In this document: positions 8,480 through 17,141 of the stretch, piece by piece
Layout: the number at the start of each line of letters is the position of its first letter
Numbering within the stretch: the first letter of the stretch is position 1
The notes under the pieces: model-generated
What the model saw: only the letters and a program-made list of their open reading frames with translations
Databases searched by the model: none
What the model was told of the DNA's origin: nothing
NCBI GenBank assembly: GCA_035527845.1
Contig: DATKZT010000069.1
Location: 1 to 64,000, forward strand
Direction: 5' to 3'
Length of the DNA: 64,000 nucleotides
Source of the DNA: JAUWKC01 sp035527845
GTDB lineage: Bacteria; Planctomycetota; Phycisphaerae; Sedimentisphaerales; Anaerobacaceae
Translations under genes and position numbers: made by a program

Positions 8480-9166
8480 TTAGTGTTTTGTCTCGTATTT
8501 CACTTGACCTTTTTGGGTTTTGACCAAAGCGTCCAACTTCTCGAACATCAAGGCACTGGCGTCATCGACGTCCAAGGCGGCATCGATGTCATAGACGGCG
8601 TTATTGTCCCTATAGTAGTCCACGACGGGCTCCGTCTCGAGATGATAGGTCCGAAGTCGATTGGTCACCACTTGCGGGGTGTCATCGGGCCGTCGGACAA
8701 GCTCTACACCGTCATTATCACATATCCCTTCTATTTTGGGCTTAAGGTTCTCGATGTGGTAAACCGCCCCACACACCGGGCAGCTTCGTCGTCCCGTCAT
8801 TCGCTGCAACACAATGCGGTCGTCTATCGTCAAATTCAAAACAAGGTCTATCTTTTTGCCATTTGAGGCCAGCGTTTTTTCAAGCTCTCGGGCCTGCTTG
8901 ACGGTTCTCGGAAAGCCATCCAGCACAAAGCCGGGTTCCTGGGTGTTCTTGATCGCATCGGCCATCATTTCTACTATTACGTCATCCGGGACCAATCCGC
9001 CCGAATCCATATAGCTCTGGGCCTTCCTGCCAAGTTCGGTTCCGTCGGCTCTGTTCTGGCGCAAGATATCCCCACTTGAGAGGTGACTGAGGGCGTATCT
9101 GCCGACAATCCTCTTGCACTGCGTTCCTTTACCTGCACCGGGAGCACCCAACAAGACTATCCTCAT
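8480..9166 (-). CDS. adk: Adenylate kinase, zinc-LID type
   Basis: 228 residues. The P-loop is G7-APGAGKG-T15, and 'DGFPRT' (83-88) is the AMP-binding motif. The long LID carries C129xxC132 and C149xxD152, the Cys-Cys-Cys-Asp zinc site of Gram-positive-like enzymes. It interconverts ATP+AMP and 2 ADP. The start overlaps the secY stop by four bases and the stop abuts map, forming a tightly coupled secY-adk-map unit. Confidence 0.97.
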   Translation of the reverse strand: MRIVLLGAPGAGKGTQCKRIVGRYALSHLSSGDILRQNRADGTELGRKAQSYMDSGGLVPDDVIVEMMADAIKNTQEPGFVLDGFPRTVKQARELEKTLASNGKKIDLVLNLTIDDRIVLQRMTGRRSCPVCGAVYHIENLKPKIEGICDNDGVELVRRPDDTPQVVTNRLRTYHLETEPVVDYYRDNNAVYDIDAALDVDDASALMFEKLDALVKTQKGQVKYETKH

Positions 9167-10518
9167 GCGTATGCTCCTTTTATCCTGCCGGTTTCGCTGA
9201 AACCTTCGTAACTGCGCATCAACAGGTTAGCTTCGATTTTCTGTACCAAATCGAGAGAGACACTAACCACTATCAGCAGGCCGGTGCCGCCCAGGAAGTT
9301 CGCTATTTCCCAGCCGACCCCCAATAACATTGAAATTGCCGATGGTACAACGGCGATAATGGCCAGGAAGGCGGCTCCAAAATAAGTGACTCTGGTCATA
9401 ACGGCCTCCAAGTAGTCGGCGGTCCTGCGGCCTGGTCGCAGCCCTGGTATGAAGCTGCCGGAATCCCGCAGGTTCTTGGCCATTTCCTTGGGCTGAAACT
9501 GCACCGTTACCCAAAAGTAAGCGAACAAGAAGATCAACAACATGTACAAGATATTATAGCTATAGCCCCCATGGCCCAAAGCACCGTTCAAAGTCCCAAG
9601 AAATGCAGATGTTGGGAATCTCTTCAACAACTGGCCGATGATGACCGGCGGAAACATCATAAAGGATGATGCGAAGATGATGGGCATGACTCCGCCGTGA
9701 TTAACGCGGAGGGGCAAGTAAAGTCTCTGGCCGCCATACATTCGACGCCCCCGCATTTGTTTTGCCTGTTGGATGGGTATTCTTCGCTGGCCCTGAGTTA
9801 TCAGTATGGCGCCGGCGACAACGAAGATAAACGCTGCGATGAGGAACAATACCTTTGCCGGACCTATGGCCCCCGGGGGAGGGGCAACCTGCAGATCAAC
9901 TCTCTCGAGAAGACTGTTGACGGCGTAAGGCATCCTTGAAACGATGCCGGCCATGATGATCAGACTAATGCCGTTACCGACGCCGTACTCGTCTATCTGT
10001 TCTCCGAGCCACATCAAAAAGACTGTGCCTGCCGTCATTCCAACAACGCCCATTATCACCGCTCGTGTTCGCATGCCAGCGTAAGTATACTCGCTGAAGG
10101 CAAACATCTTCATAAACATTATCGCCTGAATGACGCATATCAGGACGGTCAGATAGCGTGTGTACTCCTGAATCTTTTTGTAGCCGGTTTGGCCTTCCTG
10201 GCGCAACTTCTTCAAAGCAGGAATGACCTCGCCCAGCAGCATAAGGATAATCGAAGCGGTAATATAGGGCATAATTCCCAAGCCAAACAAGCTGCTTTTG
10301 CTGAGGGTCCCGCCTGTGAACATCTGCATGTATTCGGTAAATCTGCCCAAAGGAGTATCCGTCCCCCTGCTCTTGGCGGCATTCGCTATCGCCTCATGGT
10401 TAAAACAAGGATTAGGGATATGGAAACCGACCCTGTATATTATCAGCAGCGCCACCGTAAAGAGTATCTTGTTGCGCAGGTCCTGGACTCTGAATATATT
10501 AAGTACGGTTCCAAGCAT
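9163..10518 (-). CDS. secY: Protein translocase subunit SecY
   Basis: 451 residues with about ten hydrophobic segments in the SecY spacing. Diagnostic pieces are the plug-side 'FGLGIMPYITASIILMLL', the 'GISLIIMAGIV' loop and 'SFIPGLRPGRRTADYLE' in the ribosome-facing cytoplasmic loop. SecY forms the inner-membrane protein channel with SecE (37382-37783) and SecG. It follows rplO and overlaps adk. Confidence 0.97.
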   Translation of the reverse strand: MLGTVLNIFRVQDLRNKILFTVALLIIYRVGFHIPNPCFNHEAIANAAKSRGTDTPLGRFTEYMQMFTGGTLSKSSLFGLGIMPYITASIILMLLGEVIPALKKLRQEGQTGYKKIQEYTRYLTVLICVIQAIMFMKMFAFSEYTYAGMRTRAVIMGVVGMTAGTVFLMWLGEQIDEYGVGNGISLIIMAGIVSRMPYAVNSLLERVDLQVAPPPGAIGPAKVLFLIAAFIFVVAGAILITQGQRRIPIQQAKQMRGRRMYGGQRLYLPLRVNHGGVMPIIFASSFMMFPPVIIGQLLKRFPTSAFLGTLNGALGHGGYSYNILYMLLIFLFAYFWVTVQFQPKEMAKNLRDSGSFIPGLRPGRRTADYLEAVMTRVTYFGAAFLAIIAVVPSAISMLLGVGWEIANFLGGTGLLIVVSVSLDLVQKIEANLLMRSYEGFSETGRIKGAYA

Positions 10519-10551
10519 ATTTCACATCTCACCGGAAAAAGCTGAACACAA

Positions 10552-10998
10552 TCACTTTATCACTTTCGCCGTGCCGCCGCAGCCCATAATCTTTTGTTCA
10601 GCGGCCCTGCTGAACTTGTGAGCCGCCACTTCGAGCTTCTTCGTCAATTCGCCGTTGCCGAGAATCTTGACCCTGCTTCGGCAACTGTCAATAAGACCGG
10701 CGCTGGACAACTGCTCCAAACCGATGGAAGCCCCGTCTTCAAATCTTTCAAGCTGCAGTACGTTGACAATCTCATACCGCGTGGCGAACTTATAGTTGCT
10801 GAAGCCTCGCTTGGGCAACCGTCGGAACAAAGGCATCTGCCCACCTTCATACAGCAATCTCAAAGACGAACCGGCCCTGCTAAGACTTCCCTTGTGGCCT
10901 CGCCCGCATGTTTTTCCGTGGCCACTTCCGGTACCCCTGCCCACCCGCTTGCGAGCGGTATGTTTGCCGGCCATCGAAGTTATCTCATGACTCAACAT
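10552..10998 (-). CDS. rplO: 50S ribosomal protein L15
   Basis: 148 residues with the Gly/Arg-rich start 'RVGRGTGSGHGKTCGRGHKG' that winds through 23S rRNA. The ATG at 10998 has AGGTGGT upstream at good spacing; a GTG in frame at 11013 would overlap rpsE but lacks a spaced Shine-Dalgarno site. It directly follows rpsE: the rpmD gene (L30) usually found between them is absent. Confidence 0.95.
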   Translation of the reverse strand: MLSHEITSMAGKHTARKRVGRGTGSGHGKTCGRGHKGSLSRAGSSLRLLYEGGQMPLFRRLPKRGFSNYKFATRYEIVNVLQLERFEDGASIGLEQLSSAGLIDSCRSRVKILGNGELTKKLEVAAHKFSRAAEQKIMGCGGTAKVIK

Positions 10999-11006
10999 CC
11001 GAAAGA

Positions 11007-11525
11007 TCACCACCTTTTTACCGCATTAATTTCGACGCCCCGCAGAGATTCGACCATCTCCTTGTTGCGCAACCTCAGCAAACCTGCCAACGTAGCTTTG
11101 ACAACGTTCTTGGCAGAAGTGCTGCCATAAACCTTCGTGAGAACATCCTGAACACCTGCCAGTTCGAGCACAGCGCGAGCGCTCGAGCCGGCAATAACAC
11201 CAGTACCGGGACTGGCGGGAACCAAGATAATCTTTGTGGCGCCAAATCGGCCGATGACCTGGTGGGGAATGGTCCGACCGAGCAATGTAATCTTGTGAAG
11301 AACCTTCTTGGCATCCTTTATACCTTTTTCCACGGCCAAGGGAACTTCATTTGCCTTTCCGTAGCCGACGCCAACCATCCCGGCATGGTCCCCAATGACG
11401 ACCAAGGCTGCGAAGCTGAACCTGCGGCCACCTTTGACGACCTTGGCGCACCGATATACCTTAACCACCGTTTCTTCCAACGGCTGTTCCTGCTGACTCG
11501 ACAACTTAAGCGGTTCTGCTGCCAA
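11007..11525 (-). CDS. rpsE: 30S ribosomal protein S5
   Basis: 172 residues. The N-terminal dsRNA-binding-like domain holds 'VVKGGRRFSFAALVVIGDHAG' (in pieces) and the C-terminal domain 'ASPGTGVIAGSSARAVLELAGV'. S5 helps translational accuracy and has mRNA helicase activity with S3 and S4. The spectinomycin-loop region is intact. Its stop lies eight bases before the rplO ATG. Confidence 0.97.
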   Translation of the reverse strand: MAAEPLKLSSQQEQPLEETVVKVYRCAKVVKGGRRFSFAALVVIGDHAGMVGVGYGKANEVPLAVEKGIKDAKKVLHKITLLGRTIPHQVIGRFGATKIILVPASPGTGVIAGSSARAVLELAGVQDVLTKVYGSTSAKNVVKATLAGLLRLRNKEMVESLRGVEINAVKRW

Positions 11526-11554
11526 TTCTTTTCTCCAAGCTTACGTCTGTTCTT

Positions 11555-11920
11555 TCAAAACACCAGCCCGGCTTTCCTGGCACCTTCGGCGAGTGCTTTA
11601 ACTCTGCCGTGAAACTTATAGCGATTTCTATCAAAGCACACACACTTGATTCCGACACTCAGCGCCTGCTTTGCGACCGCCTCACCAATGACGTGGGCGG
11701 CGTTTCTACCACCGCCACGGGGCAATCGTTCCCGCAGTCCTTTAGCCCTCGTACTGGCAGCAGCAAGTGTTACTCCGGCAACATCGTCTACAATCTGGAC
11801 GTAAATATGCCTGCTCGAGCGGAACACCGACAATCGAGGTCTGTCCGGAGTGCCAAAAACCTTCTTTCTAACGTGATGTTTTCGCCTCCGTTCTGCTCTT
11901 TTTATCCCGTCTTCACGCAT
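11555..11920 (-). CDS. rplR: 50S ribosomal protein L18
   Basis: 121 residues from ATG at 11920 (a TTG in frame at 11929 is less likely). 'RPRLSVFRSSRHIYVQIVDD' and 'RNRYKFHGRVKALAEGARKAGL' (C-terminus) identify L18, which binds 5S rRNA with L5. Order L6-L18-S5 is standard. Confidence 0.96.
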   Translation of the reverse strand: MREDGIKRAERRRKHHVRKKVFGTPDRPRLSVFRSSRHIYVQIVDDVAGVTLAAASTRAKGLRERLPRGGGRNAAHVIGEAVAKQALSVGIKCVCFDRNRYKFHGRVKALAEGARKAGLVF

Positions 11921-11998
11921 AGTAAACAAATTCCAAATCCAGATTTATCCTCAGGCCCGGACTTTTCGTTGCTTTTTCCCGGGCCCTATATACCCAAT

Positions 11999-12580
11999 TT
12001 ACGCCGGTCCTGAAGCAAACGCCTTACCGAGCTTACGCTTAATGTGCTCGTCAGCATAACGAATGCCCTTGCCCTTATAGGGCTCTGGCGGTCTAATCCT
12101 CCGGATATCCGCGGCGAATTGCCCCAACAGGCATTTATCGATCGCGGACAGTGTGAACTTTGCGGGGACGTCGTTGCCCCTGGTTGCGGGCGTCTCAATG
12201 GTTACCTTTATGCCATTAGGTATGGCCCGCTCCACCGGATGGCTTAAGCCCACCTGAAATGACAACTTGCCCTGCTGCTCTCTTACACTATAGCCCGTGC
12301 CGTATATTTCCATTTTCTTCTCAAAGCCTTTGCAGACCCCGATTACCATGTTGTAAATCAAGGACCGTGTAGTACCGTGTAGCTGCTTGCCCTGCCGGGC
12401 TTCAGAATGCTCATTTTCAACAACTATCTCGCCCTTCGAGCCGTCGATTCTGACCTTCATTCGCGGGTGACAGTCCATCTCCAACGAACCCATCGCTCCG
12501 GTAACTTTGACAGAGTCTCCGCTCTGCTCGATCTTTACTCCCTGCGGGATAGCAATTGATTTTTTACCGATACGACTCAT
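11999..12580 (-). CDS. rplF: 50S ribosomal protein L6
   Basis: 193 residues from 'MSRIGKKSIAIPQGV'. The C-terminal 'RRIRPPEPYKGKGIRY' motif contacts 23S rRNA near the sarcin-ricin loop. Its ATG shares one base with the rpsH stop (TAATG), indicating translational coupling. Two repeated L6 domains are present, as normal. Confidence 0.97.
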   Translation of the reverse strand: MSRIGKKSIAIPQGVKIEQSGDSVKVTGAMGSLEMDCHPRMKVRIDGSKGEIVVENEHSEARQGKQLHGTTRSLIYNMVIGVCKGFEKKMEIYGTGYSVREQQGKLSFQVGLSHPVERAIPNGIKVTIETPATRGNDVPAKFTLSAIDKCLLGQFAADIRRIRPPEPYKGKGIRYADEHIKRKLGKAFASGPA

Positions 12581-12978
12581 TAGCTCACCGTACAAAGTAT
12601 TTCGCCGCCCACTTTGGCCTTGCGGCAGCTCCTGTCGCTCATGACACCGTTACTTGTTGAGACGACCGCTATTCCATAACCGCCCAAAACGCGTGGGAGT
12701 TTATCAATGGAGGTATATACTCTCCGCCCAGGCTTACTGATCCTGTTTATTTCATTAATAATGGACTGCCCGTCCTGGTCGTACTTAAGGGTCACTCTCA
12801 ATATTCCCTGCTTGGCGTCGTCGATGCGGTCGAAATCTTCGATATACCCTTCTTCCTTCAGCACGGCCGCTATACCTTGGCAGATTTTCGAAGCCCTAAT
12901 ATTAACCTGGCTTCGATTGATTCGCACGGCGTTGCGAATCCTCGTCAGCATGTCAGCTATCGGGTCGCTCAGACTCAT
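12580..12978 (-). CDS. rpsH: 30S ribosomal protein S8
   Basis: 132 residues from 'MSLSDPIADMLTRIRNA'; the frame upstream of 12978 has no homology. The C-terminal 'VLGGYGIAVVSTSNGVMSDR' segment is the 16S-binding signature of S8, which in E. coli also represses the spc operon. Stop overlaps the rplF start by one base. Confidence 0.97.
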   Translation of the reverse strand: MSLSDPIADMLTRIRNAVRINRSQVNIRASKICQGIAAVLKEEGYIEDFDRIDDAKQGILRVTLKYDQDGQSIINEINRISKPGRRVYTSIDKLPRVLGGYGIAVVSTSNGVMSDRSCRKAKVGGEILCTVS

Positions 12979-13054
12979 AATCTCCCTTCTTGTACCTGCT
13001 TGTGGCCAACCCCTGTTTCGCTCACAACACACCTTGTGATTGAGGACATATTAC

Positions 13055-13240
13055 TCACCAACTGGCCTTTCTCAGTCCGGGAATCTTTCCTTCGTTGGCC
13101 AACGTCCTAAAGCAAATCCTGCATATCTTGAACTTTCTGTAAACAGCTTTTGACCTTCCACAAAGCTCGCAGCGTGTATAACTCCTCACACGAAACTTCT
13201 GTTTACTTCGTGCCTTATTCTCCAGTGCCTTGGTCGACAT
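13055..13240 (-). CDS. rpsN: 30S ribosomal protein S14, zinc-binding (type Z)
   Basis: 61 residues, the short form of S14. C24xxC27 and C40xxC43 form a complete zinc ribbon ('CELCGRSKAVYRKFKICRIC'). It sits between rplE and rpsH, the ancestral place for this gene. Confidence 0.97.
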   Translation of the reverse strand: MSTKALENKARSKQKFRVRSYTRCELCGRSKAVYRKFKICRICFRTLANEGKIPGLRKASW

Positions 13241-13265
13241 AAACTAAGATTCCAAATACAAATCC

Positions 13266-13820
13266 TCAATTGGCCGCTGCCGCTCTTTTGAACGGCATAC
13301 CGAACAGGGCCAACATTCTCCTTGCTTCTTCATCCGTCCTTGCGGTGGTTACAAACGTTATATTCATGCCCTGTTGAAACTCGATTTGCGCGGCATTAAT
13401 CTCGGGAAAAACACTTTGTTCGCTCAAACCCATCGAGTAGTTGCCTCTGCCGTCAAAACTGTTCGGATTAAGGCCTCGAAAATCTCTGACCCTTGGGATG
13501 GCAAGATTGATGAGTCTATCCATAAACTCGTACATCCTCTCGCCGCGGACAGTAACTTTCAGGCCGGTCTCGAGACCCGCACGCACTTTGAAGTTCGAGA
13601 CGCTCTTCTTGGCCTTGCACACGACCGGCATTTGACCGGTAATCAGCACCAAGTCTTTTTTGGCCAGTTCCAGAAATTTCTTGTCCTGCGTCGCCTTGCC
13701 AACGCCCATGGAAACGATGATTTTTTCCACTCTGGGTACGGCCATGGAGTTCTTATAGTTGAACTCCCTGGTCAATTCCGGAATTATCTGAGACTTATAT
13801 AGATCTTTTAAGCGTGCCAT
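13266..13820 (-). CDS. rplE: 50S ribosomal protein L5
   Basis: 184 residues from 'MARLKDLYKSQIIPEL' at 13820. 'VPRVEKIIVSMGVG' and 'GLNPNSFDGRGNYSMGL' are L5 signatures; it anchors 5S rRNA to the central protuberance and touches P-site tRNA. Normal length and order. Confidence 0.97.
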   Translation of the reverse strand: MARLKDLYKSQIIPELTREFNYKNSMAVPRVEKIIVSMGVGKATQDKKFLELAKKDLVLITGQMPVVCKAKKSVSNFKVRAGLETGLKVTVRGERMYEFMDRLINLAIPRVRDFRGLNPNSFDGRGNYSMGLSEQSVFPEINAAQIEFQQGMNITFVTTARTDEEARRMLALFGMPFKRAAAAN

Positions 13821-13879
13821 TCTACATCTCAAATTTCTTATATCACTTACCGTTCTATCTGCGATTTACAAAGCCCTGC

Positions 13880-14212
13880 CTACCTGGGCCTTGTGACGGC
13901 TCCGATTTCAGCGCCATCGGTCGCCGTACGTTTCTTACTGCCATCCTCGTCCAGGCGATAACGAACCCTGGTTCCTTTTCCGCTTTTCGGGTTCACCGGC
14001 AAGACATTGCTTGCATGTATAGGCTGCTCAACATTGATGCGGCCTCCCTGCGGATTTCTGCGCGAAGGTCGGACGTGCTTCTTGACCATATTATGCCCCT
14101 GAACCACCACTTTGTTCTTTTCGGGGATGACACGCAACACACGGCCAGTAGCGCCCTTGTGGTCACCAGCAATAATCTGAACCATATCACCTTTTTTTAT
14201 ATGCAGCACCAT
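13880..14212 (-). CDS. rplX: 50S ribosomal protein L24
   Basis: 110 residues from 'MVLHIKKGDMVQIIAGDHKG' at 14212, with GAGAG upstream. The frame extends to 14248, which would overlap rplN by eight bases, but those extra residues match nothing. KOW motif at about 8-35. L24 is an early assembly protein near the tunnel exit. Confidence 0.96.
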   Translation of the reverse strand: MVLHIKKGDMVQIIAGDHKGATGRVLRVIPEKNKVVVQGHNMVKKHVRPSRRNPQGGRINVEQPIHASNVLPVNPKSGKGTRVRYRLDEDGSKKRTATDGAEIGAVTRPR

Positions 14213-14240
14213 TTTTGGTCTCTCGTTCAAAGAATTTGAC

Positions 14241-14627
14241 CTATACAACCTCGCCGGCCAGTGAAATAATCTTCATATAGTTCTTCTCGCGGAGCTCCCG
14301 CGCCACCGCACCAAAGATTCTCGTTCCGATAGGATTACCCTCATTATCGATCATCACGGCGGCATTCGTATCAAACCTTACATAGCTTCCGTCAGAACGT
14401 TTGACCGGACTTCTGGTGCGGATAATAACGCACTTGTGCACCTTCTTGTCATCCAGTTGACAAGTCGGCAACGACTTCTTGATAGCAACGCAGACGACGT
14501 CGCCGATGGTAGCCACAGGGCGGGCCCTCCGGTTTCGAGAGCCGCCTTTCCCGAGAACCTTAATACACAGCGCCGACTTGACACCTGAATTGTCGGCTAT
14601 ATCCAACATTGTTTCCTGCTGAATCAC
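14241..14627 (-). CDS. rplN: 50S ribosomal protein L14
   Basis: 128 residues starting 'MIQQETMLDIADNSGVK'. 'GTRIFGAVARELREKNYMKI' near the C-terminus is diagnostic. L14 lies at the 30S interface (bridge B8) and is the docking site of the silencing factor RsfS. Slightly longer than the 122-residue E. coli protein owing to a short internal insertion. Confidence 0.97.
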   Translation of the reverse strand: MIQQETMLDIADNSGVKSALCIKVLGKGGSRNRRARPVATIGDVVCVAIKKSLPTCQLDDKKVHKCVIIRTRSPVKRSDGSYVRFDTNAAVMIDNEGNPIGTRIFGAVARELREKNYMKIISLAGEVV

Positions 14628-14685
14628 GTTCTACCTGTCGCTCCGGAAAATCAACTACGCCCCGTCAATCGAGACTTCTGTAAAT

Positions 14686-14946
14686 TCATTTCTCGGGCGC
14701 CTTTTGTACCACTGCAATCAGACGCCAACTCTTGGTCTTGCTATAAGGCCTGCACTGGGCAATCTCGACCAGGTCACCCGTACCGGCCTGATTACGTTCA
14801 TCGTGCACCGCCAGCTTTGTTCTGCGCTTGACGTACTTGCCGTACTTTGGATGACTGATCTTGAAATCAATGGCAACCTTAATGCTCTTGTCACCACTAT
14901 TGCTAATCACAACGCCGGTTAAAGTTTTCAATTTTCGATCCTGCAT
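14686..14946 (-). CDS. rpsQ: 30S ribosomal protein S17
   Basis: 86-residue OB-fold protein. 'LTGVVISNSGDKSIKVAI', 'HPKYGKYVKRRTKLAVHDE' and 'VEIAQCRPYSKTKSWRL' define S17. It begins one base after the rpmC stop, so the two are probably co-translated. Confidence 0.97.
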   Translation of the reverse strand: MQDRKLKTLTGVVISNSGDKSIKVAIDFKISHPKYGKYVKRRTKLAVHDERNQAGTGDLVEIAQCRPYSKTKSWRLIAVVQKAPEK

Positions 14947-14947
14947 T

Positions 14948-15157
14948 TCAGGTTCCCGCTGCTATCTCATTTTCCCGCATCACAGTCTTAATTCTCGCAA
15001 TATCACGTTTAACATTGGTCAGGGCCTTGGAGTTTTCCAGTTTCTCTGTAACTGCCTGCGCCCGCAACTCAAACAAATGTCTCTGGAGCTCTTCAAGTTT
15101 GCTCACGAGCTCGTCCGGACTCATCTCACGGTACTGCTGCACCTTCATCCCAAGCAT
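14948..15157 (-). CDS. rpmC: 50S ribosomal protein L29
   Basis: 69-residue helical protein: 'MSPDELVSKLEELQRHLFELRAQ' (in part) then 'ALTNVKRDIARIKTVMRE'. L29 sits at the tunnel exit near the SRP and trigger-factor site. Start may be 15157 or 15148 (ATG both). Confidence 0.95.
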   Translation of the reverse strand: MLGMKVQQYREMSPDELVSKLEELQRHLFELRAQAVTEKLENSKALTNVKRDIARIKTVMRENEIAAGT

Positions 15158-15165
15158 CTCTTATA

Positions 15166-15582
15166 TTATGAATGTCTTCGCCTAACAAACCTGCACCTGA
15201 TCGGCATTTTGTGAGCCACTCTAACCATGGCCTGCTTTGCCACATTTTCACTTACTCCGCCGATCTCGAACATAACGGTGCCGGACCTGACTCTTGCCAC
15301 CCAGAACTCTGTCTCGCCCTTGCCTTTTCCCATCCGAGTTTCCAACGGCTTTGCACTGACAGGCTTATGAGGAAATATTCTGAGATATACCTTGCCCTCG
15401 CGATGCAGGAAATGAGTTGCGGCGACTCGGCCCGCCTCGATACTCCTGGCATTTATCCAACTGCTTTCCAAAGCCTGCAGGCCGTATTCGCCGAAAGCCA
15501 CGAAATTCCCTCTGGACGCACTGCCCTTCATCCTGCCGCGCTGGCTCTTGCGGTACTTGACTCTTTTCGGCATCATTGCCAT
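15166..15582 (-). CDS. rplP: 50S ribosomal protein L16
   Basis: 138 residues. 'MPKRVKYRKSQRGRMKG' at the start and 'HFLHREGKVYLRIFPHKPVS' (in part) are L16 signatures. It lines the A-site tRNA path in the 50S. Three ATGs lie in the first four codons (15582, 15576, 15573); the first has AAAGG 11 bases upstream. Confidence 0.96.
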   Translation of the reverse strand: MAMMPKRVKYRKSQRGRMKGSASRGNFVAFGEYGLQALESSWINARSIEAGRVAATHFLHREGKVYLRIFPHKPVSAKPLETRMGKGKGETEFWVARVRSGTVMFEIGGVSENVAKQAMVRVAHKMPIRCRFVRRRHS

Positions 15583-15664
15583 ATTCTTACAAACCTTTCG
15601 TCGAAGCCAAAGAAATCAAAAAGCGGAGGCGACAAACAAAACCAAGAAGACCCGCGCCTGGCAC

Positions 15665-16456
15665 CTATGACTCCTCGTCTTTTATCTCAACTTTTTCATG
15701 CACCGGGGCACTCTCACCGGCTCTTGCCGCTTCGGATCTGGGGCGATCAGCGACACGCGGCCCCGTATCCGCATGCCTAAACGAACGACGGCGACGAGTC
15801 TGGGGCAGTTCAACTTCCTCCCCGAATTTGCCCTTGTAGATCCAGACCTTGACGCCGACCGCCCCGTAAGTCGTTCTCGCCGTTGCCGCGGCGTAGTCAA
15901 CATTAGCCTCCAATGTCTGCAATGGGATACTACCAAGCTTCTGTGTTTCTTTTCGGGCCATTTCCGAACCGGCCAACCGGCCGGAACAAATAATCTTGAC
16001 CCCTTTAGCACCGGCATTCATCGCTGCTTCGCAGTACTGCTTCATCGTTCGCCTAAACGAAGCCCGCTTGCTCAACTGTTCGGCAATTGCCTCAGCCACC
16101 AAAACGGCATTGAGCTCCGGGTCCTTTATCTCGATGACGTTGACACTCACCTTGCGTCCTATCATCGCTTCGAGCTCTTCCCGAAGCTTATCCACTTCGC
16201 CGCCCCTGGGACCGATAACCATGCCGGGCCGAGCACTGTGCAGTGTCACCTTGACCTCGCTGCGCGTCCGCACTATCTCAATCTTTGCCACCGCCCCTTT
16301 GGGCATCTGACGGTTATGTTTCCTGTCAACGTACTGCCGGATTCTCTGGTCCTCGACGAGAAAATCACCATAATCGGCCTTGGTGGCAAACCACGTGCTT
16401 TGCCATCCGAGTGTAATTCCGGTCCTGAAACCTATTGGCGATGTCTTTTGGCCCAT
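15665..16456 (-). CDS. rpsC: 30S ribosomal protein S3 with C-terminal extension
   Basis: 263 residues. 'MGQKTSPIGFRTGI' starts the protein; the KH domain includes 'VTLHSARPGMVIGPRGGEVDKL' (in part), and the C-terminal domain has 'YGAVGVKVWIYKGK'. The fold ends near residue 215; about 45 residues rich in Arg, Glu and Ala follow and are probably disordered. S3 forms part of the mRNA entry channel. Confidence 0.97.
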   Translation of the reverse strand: MGQKTSPIGFRTGITLGWQSTWFATKADYGDFLVEDQRIRQYVDRKHNRQMPKGAVAKIEIVRTRSEVKVTLHSARPGMVIGPRGGEVDKLREELEAMIGRKVSVNVIEIKDPELNAVLVAEAIAEQLSKRASFRRTMKQYCEAAMNAGAKGVKIICSGRLAGSEMARKETQKLGSIPLQTLEANVDYAAATARTTYGAVGVKVWIYKGKFGEEVELPQTRRRRSFRHADTGPRVADRPRSEAARAGESAPVHEKVEIKDEES

Positions 16457-16508
16457 AATTCAGTATCTCAAATTGCGTATGTCGTGCTGAGTCCTTATTC
16501 GTGCCTTG

Positions 16509-17057
16509 TTAGACTTCTGAAACCGTTACATGTATGTGGCAGGCCTTCTTGCGAATAGGATGGGCTCTGCCTCTGTCCTTTGCAATCCACCTCTTGGTGC
16601 CCAGCCGGATACCCGCATCGTCGACGCGAGCTTCGCTCACATACAAATTGTCCACCTCCGCTTGCTGCTCATCCGCATCCGCGACAGCGCTCCTGAGAAC
16701 TTTGTCCACCACTTCAGCGCTGCGTTTTGCCGTAAACTTCAAGATATCCATGGCATCCTGGACACTTCGGCCCACAATCAACTGGGTAACCAGCCTTGCC
16801 TTACGTGCTGATACAGGAGCGAAGCGACAAGACGAGCGCCAGACCACCAAATCATTTTCTTCCACAGATAAAGCAGCGGCCAGCCGGCGGACGTCGTCTC
16901 TGCGAGGCAAAGGCCTAAAAAGCCCTTTTTGCCAGTTTCTGATGGCCCCGGCCGCCTGCTTGCTGTTCAGCCCCCCCCTGACCAGCTGCTCGGCCAACTG
17001 CTCCAGACTAATCTGGCGCTGCTCGCAAAGCACTCGCAACTTAGCAGCACTCAACAT
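16509..17057 (-). CDS. rplV: 50S ribosomal protein L22 fused to an N-terminal HTH-like domain
   Basis: 182 residues, whereas typical L22 has about 110. Residues ~78-182 are a normal L22: 'PVSARKARLVTQLIVGRS', 'ILKFTAKRSAEVVDKVL', and the tunnel hairpin region before 'GRAHPIRKKACHIHV'. Residues ~1-75 instead resemble a Cro/C1-type helix-turn-helix: 'KLRVLCEQRQISLEQLAEQL', then a turn, then 'RRLAAALSVEENDL'. One uninterrupted frame joins both, from ATG at 17057, 84 bases after rpsS. No internal start with a convincing Shine-Dalgarno site was seen. The HTH role is unknown: it may bind rRNA, bind DNA, or be a neutral extension. Confidence 0.9.
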   Translation of the reverse strand: MLSAAKLRVLCEQRQISLEQLAEQLVRGGLNSKQAAGAIRNWQKGLFRPLPRRDDVRRLAAALSVEENDLVVWRSSCRFAPVSARKARLVTQLIVGRSVQDAMDILKFTAKRSAEVVDKVLRSAVADADEQQAEVDNLYVSEARVDDAGIRLGTKRWIAKDRGRAHPIRKKACHIHVTVSEV

Positions 17058-17141
17058 TCTTGGTACCTCACATCCAGGTATCTTTCAACCCTATCACGTC
17101 CGGCGTCTTTTTCTATACTGCAGACACCAGAGCCCGTTTTG

